DNA of 64,000 bases from Flavobacteria bacterium BAL38 (lineage in GTDB: Bacteria > Bacteroidota > Bacteroidia > Flavobacteriales > Flavobacteriaceae). The notes below the pieces were generated by a model. The model worked only from the letters and a program-made list of their open reading frames with translations. It did not search any database and had not been told where the DNA came from. Positions 16,682 to 26,125 of this stretch are shown here, one piece after another. Each line of letters begins with the position of its first letter. Within the stretch, counting starts at the first letter, position 1. The stretch spans positions 1 to 64,000 of the forward strand of contig AAXX01000007.1 in the NCBI GenBank assembly GCA_000169355.1, read 5' to 3'. The translations under genes were made by a program, and so were the position numbers.

Positions 16682-19600
16682 TTATTTCTCTAAAGCTTCT
16701 AAATTATCAAATTCTGGTCGGTGTTTTTTAGCTCTCGACCACATTAAATAAATGGTAGGAATTACGAATAAAGTTAAAATTAATGAAAACATCGTTCCGC
16801 CCACAATTACAACTCCCATTCCCATTCTACTTTCCGAAGCCGCTCCAAGTGATAAAGCAATGGGTAAAGCTCCTAAAGCGATTGCTAAACTCGTCATTAA
16901 AATTGGTCGTAAACGCGCTTCTGAAGCCTCTAAAATAGCATCGTATTTCGATTTTCCTTGTTCTCGAAGCTGGTTGGCAAATTCGACTATCAGAATTCCG
17001 TTTTTAGTTACCAATCCAATTAACATGATGGTTCCAATTTGACTAAAGATATTCCAAGTTTGTCCAAATAACCAAAGTGAAAATAAAGCGCCTGCGACAG
17101 CCATTGGAACCGTTAAAATTATAATAAACGGATCTATGAAACTTTCAAACTGAGCAGCTAATATCAAATAAATTAGTAATAAAGCTAAACCGAAAGCGAA
17201 AGAAGTATTAGAGCTACTCTCAACAAAATCCCTCGATTCGCCACCTAAATCGGTAGTAAAAGATTTATCTAAAACACGTTCTTTAATCTCATTCATAGCT
17301 TCAATTCCATCTCCAATACTTTTGCCAGGTGCTAAACCAGCCGAAACAGTTGCCGACATGTATCGATTGTTATGATACAATTGTGGTGGATTACTTTTTT
17401 CTTCAATTTCTACTACATTATCCATTTGAATTAATTCTCCTTTGTTGTTTCTTACAAACATTGAGGTTAAATCAAGTGGTTTTGAGCGATCTTGTTGATC
17501 AAATTGTCCGATAACTTGATATTGTTTTCCATTTTTCATGAAATACCCAAAGCGTTGTCCAATTAACGATAATTGAAGTGTTTGTGCAATATCTAAAACC
17601 GATATTCCTAAACTTTCCGCTTTTTCACGATTAATAGTTACATTAATTTCAGGTTTATTAAATTTCAAATTAACATCGGCCATAGAGAATGTTCCGTTTT
17701 TATTTACTTCATCCATAAAAACCGGAATCTTCTCTTGCAATTTTTCAAAGTTTTGAGCTTGAATAACATATTGTATTGGTAAACCACCTCTACGACTTAC
17801 TGATATTGTAGGTTGCTGAATTACAGAAGTTTTAGCATCAGGATAGCGTTTTACCCATTTTCCTAATTCGTCTGCGATTTCCATTTGCGATTTTTCTCTA
17901 CCGTCTGGATTCGTTAATGAAATTCGAATAAAACCACTATTTACAGATGAAGAACCACCAAAACCAGGAGATGAGATTACTAAACTTACTTGTTTTTCTG
18001 GAATAGAATCATCAACTAATTGCGACATTTCTTGCATAAATCGATTGGTATATTCGTATGAAGCTCCTTCTGGTGTAGACATTCGCATAACAAATCCACT
18101 TCGATCATCTAATGGAGCCGTTTCTTTTTGTAAAATAGAGAAAAAGAGAAAAATTAGTCCAAAACAACCTACTATAATGGCAATACAGAATCCTTTTTTA
18201 GGAATAAAACGTTTTAAATTAGAAGCATACGTTGCATTTAATTTTTCAAAATAGGGTTCAGTTGCTAAATAAAATTTCGATTTTTTTTGTTCGCCACCTT
18301 TCATCAAATAAGCATTTAACATAGGTGTTAAAGTCAAGGAAACAAAAGCTGAAACCAATACAGCAGCTCCAATAACAATTCCAAATTCCCTAAATAATCG
18401 GCCAACAAATCCTTCTAAAAAAATTACAGGTAAAAATACGGCTGCTAGTGTAATTGATATAGAAATTACCGCAAAGAAAATTTCGTTTGAACCTTTTATT
18501 GCCGCTTCAATAGGCGACATGCCTTCTTCCACTTTTTTATAAATGTTTTCTGTAACAACAATACCATCATCAACTACTAAACCGGTTGCAAGAACAATGG
18601 CTAAAAGTGTTAATACATTAATTGAGAATCCAAAAAGCCACATAATAAAGAAAGTAGCAATTAGCGAAACTGGAATATCTATTAAAGGTCTAAAAGCAAT
18701 GGCCCAATCTCTAAAAAACAAATAAATGATTAAGATTACTAAAAGTATTGAAATAGCTAACGTTTCCGCTACTTCAGTAACAGATCTTTTTACAAAAGTT
18801 GTGGTATCGATTGCAATATTTAAATCGATATCTTTTGGAAGTTCTTTTTTTAATTGATCAAATTCTTTGTAAAAAGCTTTTGAGATATCTAAATAATTAG
18901 CACCAGGTAAAGGAACAATGGCTACTCCAACTAGTGGTTTACCCGATTGTGTCATTTGAGTTTCAATATTTTCAGCCTCAAGCGTTGCTCTTCCAACATC
19001 ACTTAATCTTACAATTTTATCATTTTCAGAACGAATAATAATATCGTTAAATTCTTTTTCAGAAGTTAAGTTTCCAATAGTTTTTACTGTTAATTCGGTA
19101 TTGTTTCCTGTTATTTTTCCGGAAGGAAGTTCTACATTTTGAGTATTAAGTGCGGTTCTAACATCTGCTACTGTAATGCCATATGCAGCTAATTTATCAG
19201 GATCAATCCATAATCGCATTGCATATCGTTTTTGTCCCCAAATTTGAATACCACTTACACCTGGAATAGTTTCTAAGCGTTGACTAATTACGTTTTCTGC
19301 ATAATCGCTTAATTCTAAAGCATTTTTTGTATTACTTTGAACGGTCATTGAAATGATGGCTTCACTATTGGCATCTGCTTTTGATACAATAGGTTGCGAA
19401 TCGATATCTTCTGGCAAACTTCTAACAGCTTGTGACACTTTATCACGCACATCATTGGCAGCCGCCTCTAAATCTTTATCTAAGTTGAACTCAATTGTAA
19501 TGATGCTACTCCCTTGATTACTAGAAGAAGTAATGTTTTTAATACCATCAATAGCATTAATCGCTTTTTCTAATGGTTCTGTAATTTGCGATTCAATAAT

Positions 19601-19771
19601 ATCGGCATTAGCACCTGTATAATTGGTTCGTACAGAAATTTGAGCAGGATCAATTGATGGATATTCTCTAACACCTAAAAACTTGTATCCAATAAAACCA
19701 AAAAGAATAATGGTTAAATTTAGTACAATAGTTAATACCGGTCTTTTTATGCTTAAGGTTGATAAACTCAT
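16682..19771 (-). CDS. RND efflux pump, HAE1 family permease
   Basis: A 1029-residue inner membrane pump with 12 membrane helices and two large periplasmic loops. Helix 4 carries the paired aspartates (GLVVDDGIVVTEN, near residue 405) and helix 10 the conserved lysine (LVTKNGILIVEF, near residue 935) that form the proton relay. This is the AcrB/MexB-like group that exports drugs, dyes or bile-like compounds. The neighbouring adaptor and TolC genes are co-oriented with gaps of 31 bp and 3 bp. No regulator gene is adjacent. Confidence 0.95.
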   Translation of the reverse strand: MSLSTLSIKRPVLTIVLNLTIILFGFIGYKFLGVREYPSIDPAQISVRTNYTGANADIIESQITEPLEKAINAIDGIKNITSSSNQGSSIITIEFNLDKDLEAAANDVRDKVSQAVRSLPEDIDSQPIVSKADANSEAIISMTVQSNTKNALELSDYAENVISQRLETIPGVSGIQIWGQKRYAMRLWIDPDKLAAYGITVADVRTALNTQNVELPSGKITGNNTELTVKTIGNLTSEKEFNDIIIRSENDKIVRLSDVGRATLEAENIETQMTQSGKPLVGVAIVPLPGANYLDISKAFYKEFDQLKKELPKDIDLNIAIDTTTFVKRSVTEVAETLAISILLVILIIYLFFRDWAIAFRPLIDIPVSLIATFFIMWLFGFSINVLTLLAIVLATGLVVDDGIVVTENIYKKVEEGMSPIEAAIKGSNEIFFAVISISITLAAVFLPVIFLEGFVGRLFREFGIVIGAAVLVSAFVSLTLTPMLNAYLMKGGEQKKSKFYLATEPYFEKLNATYASNLKRFIPKKGFCIAIIVGCFGLIFLFFSILQKETAPLDDRSGFVMRMSTPEGASYEYTNRFMQEMSQLVDDSIPEKQVSLVISSPGFGGSSSVNSGFIRISLTNPDGREKSQMEIADELGKWVKRYPDAKTSVIQQPTISVSRRGGLPIQYVIQAQNFEKLQEKIPVFMDEVNKNGTFSMADVNLKFNKPEINVTINREKAESLGISVLDIAQTLQLSLIGQRFGYFMKNGKQYQVIGQFDQQDRSKPLDLTSMFVRNNKGELIQMDNVVEIEEKSNPPQLYHNNRYMSATVSAGLAPGKSIGDGIEAMNEIKERVLDKSFTTDLGGESRDFVESSSNTSFAFGLALLLIYLILAAQFESFIDPFIIILTVPMAVAGALFSLWLFGQTWNIFSQIGTIMLIGLVTKNGILIVEFANQLREQGKSKYDAILEASEARLRPILMTSLAIALGALPIALSLGAASESRMGMGVVIVGGTMFSLILTLFVIPTIYLMWSRAKKHRPEFDNLEALEK

Positions 19772-19802
19772 GAATTTATTTTTTATTAAATAGAAATACT
19801 AT

Positions 19803-20861
19803 CTATTGTAATGTTACTTTTACAGGAGTATCTGCTTTTAAACTCATAATACCACTCGTAATAAGAGTGTCGCCTTTTTTTAATCCTTCTATTACTAAAA
19901 CATTGTTTTCTGTTCTAGTATCTGTTTTGATCTTTATTTCAGTTGCCATATTATTTACGGCAACATATACTTTTTTTCCATTCTGAATTGGAATTATAGC
20001 TTCGGTAGGAATTAATATTGCATTTTTTACAACATCTAATGGCAATTCTACATTTGCATAGGTTCCAGGAAAAAGTGAATTATTTTTATTTTCTGTTGCC
20101 GCTCTAACTTGCAAGGTTCTAGTTGTAATATCGATACTTGGTTCTATCGCATAAATTTTAGCTTCAAATTCTTCTGAATTTCCGGCAACTTTAAATTTAA
20201 TAATAGAATTAACTTGCACCTTTGCAGCATATTTTTCAGGAATAGAAAAAGTAATTTTTAATTGATTGGTATTTACCAAATTTGTAATCAAAAGAGATGG
20301 AGTTACATACGTTCCTGGTGATATGTTTCGTAAACCAATTTTTCCAGAGAACGGAGCTCTTATTGTTGTTTTAGCAATTTGCGCTTGTATTAATTGTGTT
20401 TGCGCTTTTAAGCTTCTAAATTCTGCACTAGCAATATCGTATTCTTCTTGACTAATGGCTTCTTTTTGAAGTAATAATTTAGCTCTTCTTTCATTTTCAC
20501 TGGCTAAACTCTGACGGGTTTGTGCTTGCGAAAGTTGAGCACGTAGTTCAATATCGTTGACCTTTACTAGAACTTGACCTTTACTAACATTTGTGCCTTC
20601 TGTAAAATATATTTTTTCTACAACTCCCGATACTTCACTTCTAATTTCAACGGTTTCATTTGCTTCAATTGAACCCGAAAGTGAAATTGTATTAGCATAG
20701 TCCATCTCAGATATTACAATTGCATTTACAGCCATTGGTGATTTTTTTCCACCTTTATCATTATTTTTTGATTCTTCTTCTACATTAGAAAAAATTCGAT
20801 ACACAATCAATCCTAATAACAAAATAACTATAATAGAGATACTAAATTTTTTTAAATTCAT
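19803..20861 (-). CDS. RND efflux periplasmic adaptor subunit (membrane fusion protein)
   Basis: A 352-residue protein with an N-terminal membrane anchor (residues 5-24). Then come a lipoyl/barrel-sandwich half (GSIEANETVEIRSEVSG, about 55-71), an alpha hairpin (about 105-155), the second lipoyl half (TIRAPFSGKIGLRNI, about 165-180) and beta-barrel and membrane-proximal domains. It links the RND pump to TolC. It is first in the operon, with a -7 box 23 bp upstream. Confidence 0.93.
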   Translation of the reverse strand: MNLKKFSISIIVILLLGLIVYRIFSNVEEESKNNDKGGKKSPMAVNAIVISEMDYANTISLSGSIEANETVEIRSEVSGVVEKIYFTEGTNVSKGQVLVKVNDIELRAQLSQAQTRQSLASENERRAKLLLQKEAISQEEYDIASAEFRSLKAQTQLIQAQIAKTTIRAPFSGKIGLRNISPGTYVTPSLLITNLVNTNQLKITFSIPEKYAAKVQVNSIIKFKVAGNSEEFEAKIYAIEPSIDITTRTLQVRAATENKNNSLFPGTYANVELPLDVVKNAILIPTEAIIPIQNGKKVYVAVNNMATEIKIKTDTRTENNVLVIEGLKKGDTLITSGIMSLKADTPVKVTLQ

Positions 20862-20883
20862 GTGAGTTTTTATTTATAGACTA

Positions 20884-20891
20884 CAAAGCTA
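20884..20891 (-). promoter_or_regulatory. -7 element of the RND efflux operon
   Basis: Minus-strand sequence TAGCTTTG matches TAnnTTTG exactly. It lies 23 bp before the adaptor ATG, giving a leader of about 16 nt. No TTG lies at the usual -33 distance, which may mean that an activator is needed or that the promoter is weak. Confidence 0.5.
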
Positions 20892-21002
20892 ACTTTTACG
20901 TTTTAAAAACCATATAACTTACCATTAATTTAACATAGTTGTAGGTACAAATGTTTAAAGAAGTTTAAAAGTTTAAGTGAATAATAGTTTGAAAAATACA
21001 GC

Positions 21003-23129
21003 TTAGCTAATGTAATTCCAAATGATTTTCTTTTTGCTTAATTCGATAAAAGCTGCTCTCAATTTTGCATGTTCTGGTTTTTCCATTGGAGCATCTTCTT
21101 TTAGAAGTTTTATGGCGTGATGCCTAGCCAATTGTAGAATGTCTTTATCTTTAACCAAATCCGCAATTTGAAGATTTAATACACCACTTTGCTGTTTTCC
21201 CATAATGTCACCTGGACCACGTAATTTTAAATCCACTTCAGAAATTTCAAATCCATCATTCGTACGCACCATCGTTTCCATTCGGATTTTACTATCGTTG
21301 CTTAGTTTGTGACTTGTCATTAAGATGCAATAACTTTGTTCGGCACCACGACCAACTCGTCCTCTTAATTGGTGCAATTGCGATAAACCAAAACGCTCTG
21401 CACTTTCAATGACCATTACGGAAGCATTGGGTACATTTACGCCAACTTCAATCACAGTAGTTGCCACCATAATATTGGTTTTTCCTTCCGAAAAGCGACG
21501 CATTTCTTCGTCTTTATCGGCTGGTTTCATTTTTCCGTAAACGATAGAAATGGAATATTGTGGTAACGGAAAATCTCTAGAAATACTTTCGTAACCATCC
21601 ATCAAATCCTTGTAATCCATCTTCTCGGATTCTTGAATTAACGGGTATACAATATATACTTGACGCCCTTTTGCAATTTCATCCTTCAAGAATTTCCAAA
21701 CTTTCAATCGGTTCGAATCATAACGATGTACCGTTTGTATCGGTTTTCTTCCTGGAGGCAACTCATCAATCACTGAAATATCTAAATCGCCATACAAACT
21801 CATGGCTAAAGTACGAGGAATAGGAGTGGCGGTCATGACTAGAACGTGAGGTGGGATAGAGGCCTTTCCCCACAATTTACTTCTTTGTTCCACTCCAAAT
21901 CTGTGCTGTTCGTCAATTATAGCTAAACCTAAATTTTGAAATTGTACTTTGTCTTCTAACAAAGCATGAGTTCCAATTATAATATCTAAAGTTCCGTTTT
22001 CTAATGCTTCGTGAATAATTTTTCGTTCGGCAGTTTTTGTTGAACCGGTTAGAATTTTTATCGATATGTTTAGTCCCGAAGTTTCTGGATTTAGTAATTC
22101 AGATAATCCATTGAAATGTTGGTTTGCTAAAATTTCTGTTGGAGCCATTAAACAACTTTGAAAGCCGTTATCTTTTGCCAAAAGCATACACATTAAAGCT
22201 ACAATCGTTTTTCCAGAACCTACATCGCCTTGGAGTAAACGATTCATTTGGGCGTTGCTTCCTAAATCGTTACGAATTTCTTTTAAAACTCGTTTTTGCG
22301 CATTGGTTAAATCGAAAGGCAAATGATTTTTATAGAAATTATTGAAGTTTTCACCCACTTTTTCAAACGGCATTCCTTTGATTTTGTGTTTGCGAATCAG
22401 ATTCTTCGTAATCAATTGCAATTGAATGAAAAACAACTCTTCAAACTTCAATCGGAATTGCGCTTTTGCCAATAAATCTTGACTTTTAGGGAAATGAATA
22501 TTGAATAAAGCTGCATTTTTTGGAATTAACTTCAATTCGTCTAAAAGGTAATTGGGTAAATTTTCAGAGAACAAAACTTGCGTTTCTACAAACAATTGTT
22601 GCATCATTTTATTGATGACTTTGTTCGAAATTCCTTTATTGGCTAACTTTTCCGTACTTGGATATACCGGTTGCATGGCCGAACGAAGACTGGTTTTGTG
22701 TTCTTCTAACAATTCCATTTCGGGATGCGCCATGTTGTAAGTAGCGCCAAATTGGGTTACTTTTCCAAAAATCACATACGGAACATTGATTTTGATACTC
22801 TCGCGAATCCACTTTTGTCCTTGAAACCACACGAGTTCCATTTGACCTGTATCATCAATAAAAGTGGCTACTAATCTCGAACGTCCTTTGCCTTGTTCAA
22901 CCGTTTTGATATTGATGATTTTACCCACAATTTGAACTTCCGAATTACTGTTTTGTAGTTCGTTAATTTTATAATAACGAGTTCTATCGATATAACGATT
23001 GGGAAATAAATTCAGTAAATCGGCATACTTATGAATGCCCAACTCCTTGCGCAATAAATCACCACGTTGTGGACCAACGCCTTTGAGATATTCTATGGGA
23101 GTTTCGAGTAAATTCAAATTCAAGTGCAA
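21003..23129 (-). CDS. recG: ATP-dependent DNA helicase RecG
   Basis: A 708-residue protein, the usual RecG length. It has an N-terminal wedge/OB-fold domain (about 60-150), then the helicase core with Walker A GDVGSGKT (about residue 301), the DEQH box IDEQHRFG, the SAT-like MTATPIPRT motif, and the C-terminal motif VI HQLRGRVGRG. RecG remodels stalled replication forks and branch-migrates Holliday junctions and R-loops. It is transcribed alone, divergent from an M1 peptidase gene. Confidence 0.97.
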   Translation of the reverse strand: MHLNLNLLETPIEYLKGVGPQRGDLLRKELGIHKYADLLNLFPNRYIDRTRYYKINELQNSNSEVQIVGKIINIKTVEQGKGRSRLVATFIDDTGQMELVWFQGQKWIRESIKINVPYVIFGKVTQFGATYNMAHPEMELLEEHKTSLRSAMQPVYPSTEKLANKGISNKVINKMMQQLFVETQVLFSENLPNYLLDELKLIPKNAALFNIHFPKSQDLLAKAQFRLKFEELFFIQLQLITKNLIRKHKIKGMPFEKVGENFNNFYKNHLPFDLTNAQKRVLKEIRNDLGSNAQMNRLLQGDVGSGKTIVALMCMLLAKDNGFQSCLMAPTEILANQHFNGLSELLNPETSGLNISIKILTGSTKTAERKIIHEALENGTLDIIIGTHALLEDKVQFQNLGLAIIDEQHRFGVEQRSKLWGKASIPPHVLVMTATPIPRTLAMSLYGDLDISVIDELPPGRKPIQTVHRYDSNRLKVWKFLKDEIAKGRQVYIVYPLIQESEKMDYKDLMDGYESISRDFPLPQYSISIVYGKMKPADKDEEMRRFSEGKTNIMVATTVIEVGVNVPNASVMVIESAERFGLSQLHQLRGRVGRGAEQSYCILMTSHKLSNDSKIRMETMVRTNDGFEISEVDLKLRGPGDIMGKQQSGVLNLQIADLVKDKDILQLARHHAIKLLKEDAPMEKPEHAKLRAAFIELSKKKIIWNYIS

Positions 23130-23154
23130 TTACAAGTTCAAAATTCAATTTTTT

Positions 23155-23210
23155 GGAACACTGATTTAAGAAATTTTAAAAATTTATATAATTACTTTAA
23201 TCTGTGTTCC
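23155..23210. repeat. Imperfect inverted repeat in the recG/M1 intergenic region
   Basis: Arms 23155-23166 and 23199-23210 match in 11 of 12 positions and flank a 32-bp AT-rich core. It lies between divergent genes, so a terminator is unlikely. It may be a dispersed repeat unit or a protein-binding site. Confidence 0.45.
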
Positions 23211-23303
23211 TAATGCAAAAGCGAAGATAGTTTATAATTTGTTAATTTAGAAATGGGAGAAATTGAAAATGTTTATATTCGTGAATTATTAAAATTCATA
23301 GAA

Positions 23304-25376
23304 ATGTATCGTATTCTTTTTTTCTTATTTTTCATAAGTTTTTCATTTGCACAACAAACTGATAAAGTTGATTTTATAAGTTGTGAAGCATTATTGTTTC
23401 CAGATTTTAAAACCAAATCAATTTCAGGAACTGTACATTATTTATTTGAAATCAAGAATGATATAGATTCTGTTAAAATCGATGCAAAAAATATGGAGTT
23501 TTCAGCGATTTATTTAAATGATAATAAAAAAAAAGAATTAAAGTACAAGTTTACAAATGATCATTTAATTTTATATGATGGATTAAAAAAAGGTTTAAAT
23601 GGAATTACAATTAAGTATAAGGCAATACCCAAACAAACGCTTTATTTTACTGGCGAAAGTGAAAACTCGCAAATTTGGACACAAGGACAAGGAAAATACA
23701 CGAGTCATTGGTTACCAAGTTTTGACGATGTGAATGAGAAAGTGATATTTAAAATAGGAATTTATTTTGATGAAAAACATCAAGTTTTATCTAATGGTAA
23801 ACTTATTAATAAAATAAATCCAAAATTTTCAAACGAAAAAAAAATATTTTGGGAATATGAAATGCAAAAACCAATGTCTTCTTATTTAGTAATGTTGGCC
23901 ATTGGAAATTTCGAAAAACAAACTGCAAAAACAAAATCGGGAACGCCGTTAGAATTTTATGTAAATAAAAACGATGTTTCCAAATTTGAACCTACTTATC
24001 GTTATTCTAAAGAAATGTTTAATTATTTGGAAAAAGAAATAGGCGTGAAGTATCCTTGGGGAATTTACCGACAAGTTCCAGTACGTGATTTTTTGTATGC
24101 GGGAATGGAGAATACGACTTCTACGATTTTTGCACAAGATTTTGTGGTGGATTCAATTGGTTTTAACGATAGAAATTATGTGAATGTCAATGCACACGAA
24201 TTGGCGCATCAATGGTTTGGAGATTTAATTACGGCGCAATCAGGAAAACACCATTGGCTACAAGAAGGTTTTGCTACTTATTATGCGTTATTAGCAGAAC
24301 GTCATTTGTTTGGAGATGATTATTTCTATGAAGCGTTAAATGATTATGCACAACAATTAAAACGCGCCTCTAAAACGGATTCGATTCCTGTGATGAACGA
24401 AAAGGCGAGTTCGTTATCGTTTTACAAAAAAGGAGCTTGGGCATTGCATGTTTTACGTGAAGACATTGGTACAAAGAATTTCCAAAAAGCCGTAAAAAAG
24501 TATTTAAAAAAATATAAATATAAGAATGTCAATACCGATGATTTCTTGAACATTGTGAAAGAGGTTTCGGGTTATGATGTGGAAAATTTCAAAAAAGTTT
24601 GGCTAGAGACTGCAGGTTTTGAAATGGAGATTGCTCAAAAATACCTGTTTAAAAATAAGTTTCTTCAAGAGTATTATGCTTTGAGAAAAAGTAAAAAATC
24701 ACTGGCTGAATTAACTGAAATTTTAAAATCAGAGGCATATTATCCTATTAAACAATACATTGTATATCAAACAATACATCTTCCTTTTGATGAAAGAAAA
24801 GTCATTTTGGAAACTGCTTTAGCCACAAATGATGTTTTAGTAAGACGAGCGGTTGCCGAATCTACGGCTGTTATACCAGAAGCGTTTAAATTGCAATACG
24901 AATCTTTACTAAATGATAATTCTTATGTAACTAAAGAAATTGCGTTAGTGAATTTATGTACAAACTTTCCTGAAGAAAGAGAAAAGTATTTATTTCAAAC
25001 TAGACGTTTAATAGGGAATAACGATAAAAGTTTACGTATTACATGGTTAAAGTTAGCCTACGAAACTCCAGCGTTTGAAAATCAAAGTTTAGATTTTTAT
25101 TTAGAATTGTTGCATTATGCATCGGCTCAATATGAAAGTTCTATAAGGCAAAATGCACTTGAAACTCTTCTTTCAATTGATTTCATGAACAAAAAAGTAA
25201 TTACTCAATTGTTTTTAGCGACAAAACATCACAAATGGCAGTTTACACTTTTTGCAAGAACAAAAATCCGTGAATTTCTTAAAAATCCAGAATATCGAAA
25301 AACGGTTGAAACACTTGCAGCAACTTCAGATGAAACCTTGAAAGAATTATATTTTAAGTTTTTGAATGAGAAGTAG
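23304..25376 (+). CDS. M1 family metallopeptidase (aminopeptidase), secreted
   Basis: From the chosen ATG the protein is 690 residues and starts with a signal peptide (MYRILFFLFFISFSFAQ). An in-frame ATG at 23253 would add 17 polar residues before the signal peptide and is less likely. The GMEN exopeptidase motif is near residue 272. The zinc site is H298-E-L-A-H302 with E321 exactly 18 residues later, the M1 pattern. The C-terminal third is helical, like the M1 HEAT-type domain. It would cleave N-terminal amino acids from peptides in the periplasm or outside. A second M1 enzyme is at 49381-51000. Confidence 0.92.
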   Translation: MYRILFFLFFISFSFAQQTDKVDFISCEALLFPDFKTKSISGTVHYLFEIKNDIDSVKIDAKNMEFSAIYLNDNKKKELKYKFTNDHLILYDGLKKGLNGITIKYKAIPKQTLYFTGESENSQIWTQGQGKYTSHWLPSFDDVNEKVIFKIGIYFDEKHQVLSNGKLINKINPKFSNEKKIFWEYEMQKPMSSYLVMLAIGNFEKQTAKTKSGTPLEFYVNKNDVSKFEPTYRYSKEMFNYLEKEIGVKYPWGIYRQVPVRDFLYAGMENTTSTIFAQDFVVDSIGFNDRNYVNVNAHELAHQWFGDLITAQSGKHHWLQEGFATYYALLAERHLFGDDYFYEALNDYAQQLKRASKTDSIPVMNEKASSLSFYKKGAWALHVLREDIGTKNFQKAVKKYLKKYKYKNVNTDDFLNIVKEVSGYDVENFKKVWLETAGFEMEIAQKYLFKNKFLQEYYALRKSKKSLAELTEILKSEAYYPIKQYIVYQTIHLPFDERKVILETALATNDVLVRRAVAESTAVIPEAFKLQYESLLNDNSYVTKEIALVNLCTNFPEEREKYLFQTRRLIGNNDKSLRITWLKLAYETPAFENQSLDFYLELLHYASAQYESSIRQNALETLLSIDFMNKKVITQLFLATKHHKWQFTLFARTKIREFLKNPEYRKTVETLAATSDETLKELYFKFLNEK

Positions 25377-25379
25377 TTT

Positions 25380-25412
25380 AAACCTGACAGGTTTTCGAAA
25401 CCTGTCAGGTTT
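25380..25412. terminator. Perfect palindromic hairpin between convergent genes
   Basis: Arms 25380-25394 and 25398-25412 are perfect 15-bp complements with a 3-nt loop. The arm itself is nearly self-complementary (AACCTGACAGGTT). It starts 4 bp after the M1 stop and lies 5 bp before the stop of the minus-strand gene, so it can serve both as terminator. The nested symmetry resembles dispersed palindromic repeats. Confidence 0.75.
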
Positions 25413-25416
25413 GTAT

Positions 25417-25941
25417 TTAAAAAACTCTTTTCAACTCTTCTTTTAAATAGCTAATAGCAATATTACTTGGCGCTTCGGTTTCTGTTAATTCTATCATTAT
25501 GGCTTCTCTCATTTTATCTGCATCAGCAACATCTTCTCGAATAGCATTTTTTCGAATCATTTGAACGGTACTATTTTTTGCTTTTAATACAATATCCCAA
25601 GTTTCAGCTGTAAGATAAATTTGTTGCGTTAAATTATGTTCAAATTCGGTTTGAATGTGATGCGATAATAAGGTAGCATAATCATCCTTGTTTTTTCCTG
25701 TTGGTGCAACACGAATTAGCAATTGTGCAGGATTAATGCGTTCTAAAAGCAAAACCATTCGCTCATAAGCTTGTAATCGAATAGGTAAGGCTTGTTTTTG
25801 ATTTTCTCTTAATAATTCAAATTTGCGTTTACTTTCCTCGCTATTATAAAATTTTTGCATCATTACAAAAGCAACACCACCCGTAATTAAAGCAGGTAAT
25901 GTATAAGCCGCTATTTCTAATAATTTATCTTCGATTGTCAT
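25417..25941 (-). CDS. Membrane-anchored protein of unknown function
   Basis: A 174-residue protein with one hydrophobic helix near the N-terminus (about residues 9-27) followed by an all-alpha, charged domain. Segments such as PIRLQAYERMVLLLERINPAQ and QTEFEHNLTQQIYLT suggest a long amphipathic bundle facing the cytoplasm. It looks like a conserved Bacteroidetes family, but I cannot name it with confidence. It is a single gene, convergent with the M1 gene and divergent from the helicase gene. Confidence 0.75.
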   Translation of the reverse strand: MTIEDKLLEIAAYTLPALITGGVAFVMMQKFYNSEESKRKFELLRENQKQALPIRLQAYERMVLLLERINPAQLLIRVAPTGKNKDDYATLLSHHIQTEFEHNLTQQIYLTAETWDIVLKAKNSTVQMIRKNAIREDVADADKMREAIMIELTETEAPSNIAISYLKEELKRVF

Positions 25942-26076
25942 GATTTAAATAATTTAATTTCAATACAAATTAAGATTAAAATTATCAAAAATCAAATTCA
26001 AAAATCAAATTCAATTTCAAATTTCTAAACTCCAACACCCATCATCCATCTTCCATCATCTAAATTTTTTAAAAAC

Positions 26077-26107
26077 TTGTATTAACCCTTTTCATAACGT
26101 ATTTTTG
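26077..26107 (+). promoter_or_regulatory. Promoter of the UvrD/PcrA helicase gene
   Basis: TTG at 26077-26079, a 20-nt spacer, and TATTTTTG at 26100-26107 match the Bacteroidetes promoter (TTG, then TAnnTTTG). Transcription would begin near 26113, just before the candidate start codons at 26126, 26135 and 26144. Confidence 0.65.
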
Positions 26108-26125
26108 TAAATTAGTTAAAAGTTA

